From Pelargonium nanum (Eukaryota > Streptophyta > Magnoliopsida > Geraniales > Geraniaceae), in assembly GCA_036897485.1 (NCBI GenBank), contig JAYMTF010001172.1, positions 1 to 25,676 on the forward strand: a stretch of DNA of 25,676 nucleotides. Direction: 5' to 3'. The translations under genes were made by a program, and so were the position numbers. This document shows, piece by piece, positions 1 through 9,575 of the stretch. How positions within the stretch are numbered: position 1 is the stretch's first letter; the number at the start of each line of letters is the position of its first letter. Under the pieces are notes generated by a model. It worked only from the letters and a program-made list of their open reading frames with translations. It did no database searches and was not told where the DNA came from.

Positions 1-783
1 ACTCAGAATTTGATGACCTAGTAAGACAATGGGTCATCCGATTCGCAGATCCACGAATGATAAGACCAAAGACACTAGTGTCCTCTCCTCTAATCTTCAA
101 AGCCGAAACCATCAAACTCGAATTCGATTCGACTTAGAAATTGTCCCATCCCCGAGCATCGATCCAACTTAAGACCTCTCGTATAGTCATGGTCTCCGCT
201 TTTTTTTTTTTTAAATAAAAAAAGGGGAGGAAAAGTCTATAGTCAACATAATGTGAGCAATAGTATTATTCTTTTGTCAAAAGAATAATTCTCAATTATT
301 TAATTTTATTTACCATAAATAAATTGTATTTAAAGAAAAGAAATGAAAAATGTTTCAATAACTCCCAAAAAAATAAAAAATGAATAAAAAAGAAAGCAAA
401 GCAAAGCAAAGAAAGCTGAACATTTACTTCACAAACAATACAACAAGAGGTCATACACTCTCACATAAAAGAAGAAGAAAAAAAAAAAACTCTCTCTCCC
501 TCTTTTTCTCTCCATTTCACCTTCCTTCCCTTTTCACAGCCATTTATTTGATTCCTTCAATGTATTTTCTCTTCAATTGGATTGTACAGATTCTTAGCTC
601 AAATACCCATTTCAATCCCTTAATTTCTGTTTGATTTTTTTGCTATTTTCTTCAAAAATTTCTCTGTAAAACTCTTCTGGGTTTTGGCTTTCTTCTGCTT
701 GTTTATTTTGTTTTCAACCCAAATTTCTCTTTAAATTAATTTTTTCCTCACTTAAAAAAAAAAAAAAAGAAGAAGAGAGGGTC
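1..783 (+). promoter_or_regulatory. Upstream region and probable 5' leader of the GATA gene
   Basis: No gene is seen before the GATA start codon. The first ~200 bases are of mixed composition and unrecognised. From 200 the DNA is AT-rich with T and A homopolymers, an AGCAAA-type run near 395-415, and a CT-rich tract (490-530) of the kind common in plant core promoters and leaders. An A-run and GA-rich stretch (755-780) lie directly before the ATG. A small open frame, ATG at 560 to stop at 634 (24 codons), would be an upstream ORF if transcription starts before it. The transcription start cannot be placed from sequence alone. Confidence 0.5.
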
Positions 784-3700
784 ATGGGCAAGCAAGGGCC
801 TTGCTATCACTGTGGAGTTACAAGTGAGTTCTTGTTCTCCATTTTCATTTTGTTTTGAACATTCAAGCAAAAAATGAATTGGGTTCTTAATTTTTTTTTT
901 GTTCCCGTGCTTTGTTTGAATAAATAAACAGGTTTTGTTTTGTTTTATTTTTTCTTTGGATTAATAATTCTCAATACCCTTATGCGAGAGAAGAGATTGA
1001 CTAGACAAAGATGCATTAATTTGGAACATGTGCAGTTTCTGTGAATTATCTGTGATTGTATATGCATTTAGAACAACCAGGTTCCATTGAAATTCTGTGC
1101 TGGTTTGGTTTTGTTCAGTAAATTTCGATTCGGATACGCATTTTTACTCGAAAACCTGTACTGTTTGGTTGTTTTCTCCTTTGACTATCTTTGGAGTTTC
1201 AACTTATGTGACCATTGAAATTTGTTTTCAGAGGCTGCTGAATACTGGGTTGTTGTAGTTGAGGTCCTTTGTGAATCTTATATTCCGGGTACCGGGTCAA
1301 ACCTTATTCCTGCTAGCATTTCTTGCACCTGTACTCGGGTTTCTGATGATTCAATTGGGAAAGAATGTACTTTTGCGATGCCCATCTTCCAATTAGCTTA
1401 TACTTTCACTTGAGCTCTTGATAGCTTTTCTGTCTCGAACTTATCAATTGGAATATGTGAACTGCTTGGCAACTCATCATTACTCATTGTTTGTCTACTA
1501 TGAGAGCTTGTTCCAACCTTTTCTCAATTTCTGTCATTGCTCAATCATTTTCTGTGTCTTAAGTGAATTACTCGCTTATAGCTTCTCTACTGCGTCTTGT
1601 TGACTGTCTCATCATTCTTTCTCAATGACGTGTCTGGTTCTAAACCGCATCTCAATCTCTTTTAATGGTGTTTGTATCAAATGCTTCCTTGAAAGAATCA
1701 TGTCCATTGTGATGAGCCATCAAGTCTGTTTGTGGTGCATTCATCGAAAGTTCTTGACTAAGAATCTTCTCTTGAAGAATTTTCTAGCTTTAGGTTGCCA
1801 CTGCCTCAACTGCTTATCAGCCCAAAATCTTAATTGGGACTCAAAACTACAACTTGAAGTCGTTGAACTTCTGAACTGTCTTTGCCAATGCACTATGCTG
1901 TGAAGTTAAGAGTTCTGAATAGGCAGCATTATGCTCGTTTTCACTCTCACTGACTATTGCTGTCTAGTTTGTTGTCTCCAACGTTTGAGAATATAAATTG
2001 AAAGTTAGAATAATTAAAAAATGCTTATCCTAGTAATTACTTACTAATAGTACTTGAAAGGAAACCTAGATCAGTTTACTGATTTTCACTCTCACCTTCA
2101 ATGAGATCAGCATCAACTTTCTGTTGTCAGATGCTTTGACTTTGTTCGACATACAACGACTTAAACTATGTGATTGTGCTCATTGTTTGTCTTGGCAATA
2201 CCCGGTATCTTTTTTTATTCCCATGATTTTTATGCTTCTCTAAATATTGATAACATGACACTTCAATGTTATTAATACTAACTGTTGGCCCTTATCATGG
2301 TTAGATGACTATTGGATTTCAAGTGCTTTGAAGCTTAAAACATCCAGATTCATGTATTCTGTATATTCAAATTACATCTTCATTGTTCCTTGTGCATAGA
2401 GTGTTTCACTCTGGAAAATGCTGACCATTTATCTATGTAATAGGCACCCCGCTCTGGCGCAATGGACCTCCGGAGAAGCCTGTACTGTGCAATGCATGTG
2501 GTTCCAGATGGAGGACAAAGGGAACTCTTGCAAACTATACCCCTCTGCATGCCCGTGCAGAACCTGATGATTATGAGGACCACAGGGTTAGAGCAAAGAG
2601 CATATCTATTAATAAAAACAAAGAGGTGAAGCCGCTCAAAAGAAAGCAGAACCATGATAATGTGGTAGGAGGGGTTGCCCCAGATTACAACCAGGGCTTT
2701 CGGAAGGTTATAGACGATGATACAAGTAATAGATCAAGTTCAGGGTCAGCAATATCTAACTCGGAGAGCTGTGCACAATTTGGCAGCGCAGATGCAAGTG
2801 ATTTGACAGGTTGGATAGTGATCTCAATTGCTCTTTATTGAAAGACAGTTTGATTTCCCCCCACTATTTATTTGATAAAGATTGTTGATTCCCTTGTTAA
2901 ATGAAGAGTGGTATGATTGTGCATGTGCAAAACTCAATTGACATCTTTGATAAGAACAAATCTCCCCAGTTGAGGGAAGTGAGTTCTCATCTTTGGCAAC
3001 AATGCTGTCTAAGAAGACTCTTTATGTCGATTTATTTTGCTATTCATGAAGCCTCTATAAATGCTATTTCGTGATCTAATTTCATGGTTTCAGTTGACGT
3101 GGATTGCTTTTTGTGATAAATTCAATTGATATATTTGCTGAGAACAAATATTGAGATTGTCCCAAATGTGAAGTGGTTCTTGACACTGTTCAGGATGTCT
3201 ACTATGTATGCCTAATTATTTTGCTATTCAGGAAGCCTCTTTGATTATTACTGTTGTGATCCAATTCCAGGGTTTAAGTTGACGTGGATTGCTCTTTTTC
3301 CGAATATGCATTCATCTTTTCCTCTTATTATTCTAACCTGCTTGTCACTTTTAGTTGTTCATACTTCATACTAGCTGATTTATAAAATAACTCTTATTTC
3401 ATTTACAAAGCTATTTACTGAATATCAGGCCTCAAAAGTAAATCAGAGATGCTGACCCTAATTCCATTTTACTCTGTCCATTTTCAGGTCCAGCTCAATC
3501 TGTTGTGTGGGACTCTATGGTACCATCTAGGAAGAGGACATGTTTCAACCGTCCAAAGGCATCTTCAGTTGAGAAGCTTACTCGAGATTTGTATACTATT
3601 CTACATGAGCAACAGTCTTCCTGCATCTCTGTATCTTCTGAAGAGGATTTACTTTTCGGGAGCGAAACACCAATGGTCTCTGTTGAGATAGGACATGGAA

Positions 3701-6337
3701 GTGTTCTCATCAGACATCCAAGTTCAATAGCTCGAGATGAGGAATCAGAGGCTAGTTCTCTTTCAGTTGATAACAAACTATACCCTATAAATGAGGCTTA
3801 TTCACATACTGGAGTTCTTTCTGTACATAATGGTAACAAGGGTGTCAATTTTCCGAGTTCAGTGTTTGACAAATATAAGAATCCAACTGGACAAGGGACG
3901 CAACAAGACCAACTTAAAAGGTAAGGTCATTCTGCATTGCTTTCAAATTAGCCCATTTTCTAAAGTTACTAACATGGGCATCAATCTTCCATCCAATATA
4001 CTAAACTTTAGTTAAAAAATATGTTCATCTTACTGATATAGATGAGGATCACCACTGTTACTCATTTTAGAATTTCCTTGTTAGTTTAAGTCATTGATCA
4101 GATGATAATCTGACAGGTGCCATTATGTTGCTGCTTTTGTGGGAGTAAATGTAAATGTAAATGCCTGCAGATAAAAGTTAAAAGAGAAAAAATCAAACTT
4201 ACTATGGTTCGTAATTAGTTGAAACTTATCTTAACTTAGTTAACATCCGGTTGTCTGGGATCGCAGGGATAAATCTCAGCATGACAAGTTACAACTCCTG
4301 GGAAATCATAATTCACCTCTTCAATATGTAGATCTGAAGGTATGTTGCAGTCCTATGTTTCATTGTTACAACTGAAGTGAAGTTCTCTATTAACTTTTCT
4401 TTTGTATAATTTCTTTGTTCTCTATTAACTTCAGATAATGAATGTATCAACGAGGTTTTTGTATTCATGATAAGTCATCCTTTACCATCCGCCCTTATTC
4501 TGTAAAACCTATGGGACCTAAGTTGTTGCATATGATTGCAGAAGTGCTAAATTATTAACTGTACTTGAATGCTGAAAATAATCCTCAATTATGTAATGAG
4601 TACTTTTTGTGATCGCTGTAGGGTGTTCTTAACTTTGAGGAGTTCTCAAGACAACTGACAAATGAAGAACAGCAGCACTTGCTGAAGTATCTACCCCAAG
4701 TTGATACCGTCAACCTTCCTGATAGGTTTGTCATTCATATTTTGTTTGGGTGATTGGTCTAGGACACAATGAGAAGACCTATCTACTCCCACCCCACCCC
4801 CACCACACACACAAATGAGGAAAAAAGAATAAAAAAGAGCTCAGCATTGCATGTTTCTTGTGTTGGCAATAATTGCCTTGTGCATGATTACATTCACAAA
4901 CATATCATTTATATTGAGCTGGACTTAAAATCCTCATGAAATTAAATTTAAAACTATCCCATTGAGTTTTCCACAGCATTTATAGGCTGAAAACCCTCTT
5001 TCAGAATGGAATTTGGTCATTAGTAGAGTTGAGTCTTCTCCATGTATTGATTCTTTCGAAGAATGTGATACCATGTCCTATTATCTTACATATTGCAATT
5101 CATGTCTAACTGCAAATAAGAGATCTTAAAGGAGCTGAGAAAGGTCCACTAATCATGAGAGTTTAAATTTATACATCTGCAGCTTCAAATGCATGTTTGA
5201 TAGCCTTCAGTTTAAAGAGAACTTATCATCCTTTAAGCAACTGCTTGCGGAAGGTGTCTTTGATACAACTTTTGCGGGGGTGAAAACTGAAGACTGTAAG
5301 ACTTTGAAGAGGCTTGCATTATCTAATTTGACCAAATCTCATTGGGTGGAACGGTATCATCTACTTAAGGTTTGCAGAGATAACTTTAAAAAATGAGTGA
5401 CGTTAATTGAAATTTTGATTAAAAGATTGTGCTCTTGAAACAAATGCACACTATAATTACTCATTGGCATTTCTCTTCGGCTGCAGAAATGTAAGCAAAC
5501 TGTTGCAGAAGGACATGATTTCACTGCATCAAATAATTCGGTGAATGTCAAAAGATTGCGTGAAGGCCAGAATCAGAAGTTTTCAGGTTAGCTGCAAGTT
5601 CTCTTTTCAAGGATACAACTGCCAATGATATTTTCTTTTATGCATTTCCCTTCCTGGATTGCACCATTGTGGTTTGTATTTCTTCATTCCCAAGTGAAAG
5701 TGTTGTATTGTTAATGTGATTGGAGTTTGGGTTTACCAACACGTACTGATTATTCTCACCATTTAAGTTTCTATAGTATTTTTTTTACATAAATAAGATG
5801 TAGCATATACTTCACAGACCATTGTCTGTTAATTACAACTTCAAAGTCAAATCAATCTCCTCTGCCTTCCCTTAGATTAACTTTTAAAATTCTCTCATGT
5901 CTGCATTGCCCTACACATTTTCTTGTATACGTTTTTAGGTTTCAGGAACTGCCTCCACAATAATTTACTGCGTGTTCTTCCAAACAATAGAATAAAATGA
6001 TTTATGCTGTATCTTTGCATTTACAGAAGCAAGGACCATGATGAAGAGCCCAAAGAAGGTTACGATGAAATCTAGCTATGAAATCAAGGAAGTCGTAGAC
6101 AATGATGGGTCTTGCTTTAGTCCTAGAAGCCTCTTTGCCTTGCCTCCCGATGGTAGCTCCCTCATGCTTGATTCTTTCCAGTTCGTGGGTGAGAGTTCAG
6201 ATCAGGATTTGCTGCTAGATGTTCCAACCAACAGCTCATTCCCACAAGCCGAGCTCCTTGATCCATCTTTATGTTACGGCACCCAACAGGCAAGCACTAG
6301 TAGTAGCACAGTGTACCCACATTTCACTCGTCCATGA
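784..6337 (+). CDS. GATA26: GATA-type zinc-finger transcription factor (GATA26/27-like), eight coding exons
   Basis: The predicted 537-residue nuclear DNA-binding protein has exons 784-823, 2444-2809, 3488-3920, 4267-4339, 4622-4725, 5183-5369, 5487-5586 and 6027-6337. All introns are GT..AG, and the summed length is 1614 nt, exactly 538 codons. A single plant GATA finger of the CX2C-X18-CX2C type lies at the extreme N terminus (Cys7, Cys10, then CNAC), with the TPLWRNGP core. The finger is interrupted by the 1.6-kb first intron after Thr13. Residues ~162-215 carry a conserved Glu-rich block ([13 protein letters not shown]...EEDLLF). Residues ~305-401 match the ASXH/DEUBAD-like region of GATA26/GATA27. 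The C-terminal part has the DQDLLLDVP and FPQAELL motifs of this subfamily. The start is fixed by [11 protein letters not shown], the usual family N terminus. Its role, sequence-specific binding to WGATAR-type sites, is inferred from the family. GATA26 and GATA27 cannot be separated with certainty here. Confidence 0.93.
824..2443 (+). other. Long first intron of the GATA gene
   Basis: The intron runs from donor GTGAGT to acceptor TAG and separates the two halves of the zinc finger. It is T-rich on the sense strand. Several open frames inside it (1222-1903) have no recognisable protein content and are read as chance. Confidence 0.85.
2931..3305 (+). repeat. Diverged ~187-bp tandem duplication in GATA intron 2
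   Basis: Two adjacent copies, ~2931-3118 and ~3119-3305, share blocks in the same order. Examples are AACTCAATTGA versus AATTCAATTGA at the start, GAACAAAT after that, TATTTTGCTATTCA then GAAGCCTCT in the middle, and an identical GTTGACGTGGATTGCT at 3093-3108 and 3278-3293. The offset drifts from 188 to 185, so small indels have accumulated. It is a local duplication inside the intron, with no sign of a mobile element end. Confidence 0.75.
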
Positions 6338-6898
6338 ACTCCAATGTCGAGCAATGATATTTTACTAAGGATACTTAGACATGCTTTCTATACCAGAACC
6401 ATCTACTGGTCTCTACATAATTTGCATGCCAGACAGTCCGAGTAAGGTTTGATGGTTGCTACTTTTTTTCGGCATGCCCTTTTTAAACTTAGTAAGTCGA
6501 GTTTGAGGGACGAACTCGGGTGGGCTTTTGTTTTATGTATAGGTCAACAACAGGTTGTAAAATATGGCTCAAAATGCATGAGTTGGTAAAATTAAAAATT
6601 CCCAGAGTTTTGTTTGGAATTTTGGTTTTTCCATTCTAGATAACTTTGGTATATGCCCTTTTGTTTTGTGCCAATAGAAAACAAAAGAAGTAGAAGAAAG
6701 ATCCCCTGAACTTTACTTTGTTTCAGAACAGTTGTTTGTTTCGTATCAGTCCCTCCTTGATGACGTGGCCCGCTACTGCAATAAAAATAATAATATAAAG
6801 ACTAAAATTACTATTTTGTCCCCAACTTTTTCTCAAATTTATAAAAGTTTGCCTTTCATATATGAATGAAAATTGAGTTTCTCTGTTTTATATATATA
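6338..6898. other. Convergent intergenic region between GATA and F-box genes
   Basis: About 560 bp separate the two stop codons, so this region should hold both 3' untranslated regions. It is AT-rich, with an A/T-only stretch near 6780-6800. There is no clear AATAAA positioned for the GATA transcript and no open frame of note. Confidence 0.6.
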
Positions 6899-8200
6899 TC
6901 AGACAGGGTGGATTGACTCAGTATAGTGTATACAATAAGCCCAAGGAGCCAAAAAGAAGGCAACTTCTTCATCAGGACTTATGTCCATATCTCCACATTT
7001 TATAGTTTCATTTCTCTTCAGATTATAGGATACAATTTCTCCTCTACAGTACATAACCAGACAAGGCTCAGCTCCCACATCCAAAAACAGCATATTCAGT
7101 CTAATCCACTGTCTATGCGGTACCTTGCAACACAAGTCTCTCACTATGCTGTTAACGTTAAAACTGTACTTCACACTCCATTTCCATTCCTCCCTGTCCA
7201 TCTCGTAGACGTCGACCCGTGACTCCACGTCCTCCGACTGCAGGATGTAGTACAAACGCCCCCGCGACTCCCCAAAGTACTCGAGATCAGCCACGCCGGC
7301 GTTCTGCCCGGGGCAGTCGAATTTGGTCATCTCGAATCGTTGGAAAGAGTCTTTAAGAGTGCGAGGCGAGTCAAGCTTTGCAAACGATTGGTGTTTTACA
7401 TCGAAGGCGAAGATGTTTTTGTGCCACAAGTCGAGCCACAGGGCAGTCCCGTTCCAAAAGGTCGGGTAGGAGAGCACGTCCCCAACGGGAGGCACCACGA
7501 AAGGCTGTTGGTACTGAGTCCAAATCTTTGTCTCCGAGGAGTATATCGAGAGCCTGCAGTCCCGGTATGATCTCGGGGAAATGCAAATGACCTTGTAGTC
7601 CGGGGACGAGGAGGGATCGAAGGCTAAGCAAAGATCCGTTGTCATGAAATTCTTGTCCCCTTCGCTAGGAAGCTGAGGGAGGGTCCGGATTTGGTCGGTA
7701 GCAGGGTTACATACATAGTACTCATCATCCGAGGAAACAAAGAATCTGAAGCAAGAACAACAAAGCAACAAACCGTTGCAAGATTGCAAGATCCTCATAT
7801 CATAGTACCGATGATTATAAGGATGCGAAGACGAGGAAGACGAGACAGTTCTTGTTTCATTGCTACTCAAGTTTAGCGGGACAAATGCGTATTTGGGATG
7901 ACTATAGAGTTTGTAGAAAAAAAGCCCGTTGGATTCAAAATTTCGCTGCCAATCAAGACAGAACCGAGGGTTGGAGATGAGGAAGAGCCAGTTCTTGGAG
8001 ACCAATTTGAATTTAGGCAAGTTCTTGGCGGGCAAGCGCAAGAGAATCTCGTACAAGAGGTCTTGATTGTTCATTACCTTCTTCGCAGAGACGTTGATGT
8101 CTTGTTCTCGTTCTTGATTCGTGTTTTTGAAGATGGTGATCTTAAATCTTAAGGCATTGAAACGAAGAGCGATTTGGGACATTAACGAGTTTGTTGCCAT
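6899..8200 (-). CDS. F-box protein with F-box-associated (FBA-type) domain
   Basis: This is an intronless 433-residue protein, predicted to be the substrate-recognition subunit of an SCF (SKP1-cullin-F-box) E3 ubiquitin ligase. The F-box lies at residues ~45-88 (NNQDLLYEILLRLP then KFKLVSKNW...ISNPRF). It is followed by a Ser-rich stretch (~119-125) and the F-box-associated region, with the SCNGLLLC motif (~140-147), a CNPATDQIRTLP motif (~163-175) and later the family's typical Trp/Tyr-rich beta-propeller-like blades (WKW, YYIL). It resembles the At5g07610 group of plant F-box genes. The first Met gives a 42-residue leader before the F-box. Met43 is an alternative start directly before it. 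The CDS between ~7190 and 7720 is clearly more GC-rich than its surroundings. It is head-to-head with the SUVH gene and tail-to-tail with GATA. The target protein is unknown. Confidence 0.88.
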   Translation of the reverse strand: MATNSLMSQIALRFNALRFKITIFKNTNQEREQDINVSAKKVMNNQDLLYEILLRLPAKNLPKFKLVSKNWLFLISNPRFCLDWQRNFESNGLFFYKLYSHPKYAFVPLNLSSNETRTVSSSSSSHPYNHRYYDMRILQSCNGLLLCCSCFRFFVSSDDEYYVCNPATDQIRTLPQLPSEGDKNFMTTDLCLAFDPSSSPDYKVICISPRSYRDCRLSIYSSETKIWTQYQQPFVVPPVGDVLSYPTFWNGTALWLDLWHKNIFAFDVKHQSFAKLDSPRTLKDSFQRFEMTKFDCPGQNAGVADLEYFGESRGRLYYILQSEDVESRVDVYEMDREEWKWSVKYSFNVNSIVRDLCCKVPHRQWIRLNMLFLDVGAEPCLVMYCRGEIVSYNLKRNETIKCGDMDISPDEEVAFFLAPWAYCIHYTESIHPV

Positions 8201-9575
8201 TGTTGGGAGCTATAGGCTTGAGCTATAGCTGGAGGATGATGATGAGACCATGAGAGGATGTGAAATGAGAGGGAAGATTTTAAGGAGCAATGGATGGGAA
8301 TAGCCAGCACAGATCATGAGTTGGTTTTTATGGATTTGTTTGTTTCACAAGAAACATATGTAATGTTATGGTTCATTTCAGGTTGGTGAAGCTATGTATA
8401 TTGTGCATTAATCACTTCACAAATTTTAGACCATTTTCTTTTAATAGATCTTCTTGATCAACCTAGCTGTTCTCAACCATTTTTAATATGTATTTCTAAT
8501 TTGTTTTATTATTTATATTAATGAAGCAGCTCCATATTTGAGCCAATTTTCTTAAATTATTTATGTAGATATTATTGCATTAGCTAAATATCTTTTAAGC
8601 AATAAAAACAATTGATATATTCATGTTAATATATCTAACAGTTTATATATAACCTATAATAATTGGCTACTAACGCTACAAAAAAATATATAATTAATTT
8701 AAAAAATTAAATGAAAAAGTTATAGGTGTAAATGTAATAAATCAATTATCCTTTCAAACAAAAATAATATAATAAATCAATTATCATTGAGTACAAATGA
8801 TTTTCTAAATATATTTTCTAACTAATCCAGCTGAACATTTTCTCATTTCAATTTTGAAGTACCTTTATAAAATCATAAAGTAAATAAATAAAAAAACGCT
8901 TTCTTCTCGAGGTTCTGACACGACAATGATCCAGACGTCGTCGTTTGCTGTTACCAAAGCTTCAATTCCCAAGCCAAGTCAGTGACTGTGAAGACGGGAG
9001 AGAAGAAAGATCAGTTGATTTTGCTTCGAAGAGACCCGAATGCCCCTTAACCCTTGCCCAATTTACGACCATCGTCAATGTTCCGATCCTGACCGACCAT
9101 GCATGATCGTTCTCTGAAACTCCTGCTCTGTTAGTTTCGTTTTGCTTCACATTTTCTCGACTCTTCAAATTCAACGGTGGGTTTTTCAGCATTTTCGTCA
9201 AAGTCATCGTTTTTGCTCTTTGTATTCACGCACATTTTCCTTCATTTCTGTTTGGGTGTTGAGAAAATGTGGGAAATTATAGTAGGTTAAAAAAGACACC
9301 AATTAGAGTACACTTGTATATTTTGTGCTGGAATTTGGATTCCGAATTTACTGTATAGTGCCAAATTGTATTTTTGTTTTGTTTCCTTATTTTTTATTTT
9401 TTATGGGTTATGCTAGATCAAGGTTTTAGAGACACCCAATTGTACTTATTTTTGTGATACATTTGGCTACTGTCTGGATTTTAGGATCAGTTGTGAGTTT
9501 GTCACTATATATGTTAATGATAAATTTTCTGGTTTCTAGGTTGTTGAAACTGCAAGGCATATAGAATCGTCAAGA
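8201..9575. promoter_or_regulatory. Shared upstream region of F-box and SUVH genes, including SUVH 5' leader
   Basis: The two genes diverge from this 1.37-kb stretch. 8400-8890 is strongly AT-rich and includes an exact 16-bp direct repeat, TAATAAATCAATTATC at 8735-8750 and 8770-8785. From ~8920 to 9240 the base composition becomes mixed, as expected of a transcribed leader. A candidate acceptor (TTTCTAG, ending at 9539) precedes 36 nt of leader without any other ATG before the SUVH start codon, suggesting a 5'UTR intron. Its donor is not certain; GTGGGT at 9176 is one possibility. Confidence 0.5.

Noticed and set aside
380-634. 84-codon open frame upstream of the GATA gene
   Set aside because: Lys/Ser-rich low-complexity product from purine- and pyrimidine-rich leader DNA. 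Only its last 24 codons are kept as a possible upstream ORF.
1222-1903. Three consecutive open frames in GATA intron 1
   Set aside because: They have no family resemblance, different frames and intron-like composition, and lie between an exact donor and acceptor that rebuild the zinc finger.
7340-8152. Several open frames antisense to the F-box gene
   Set aside because: They arise from the GC-rich codons of the real minus-strand CDS, and none resembles a known protein.
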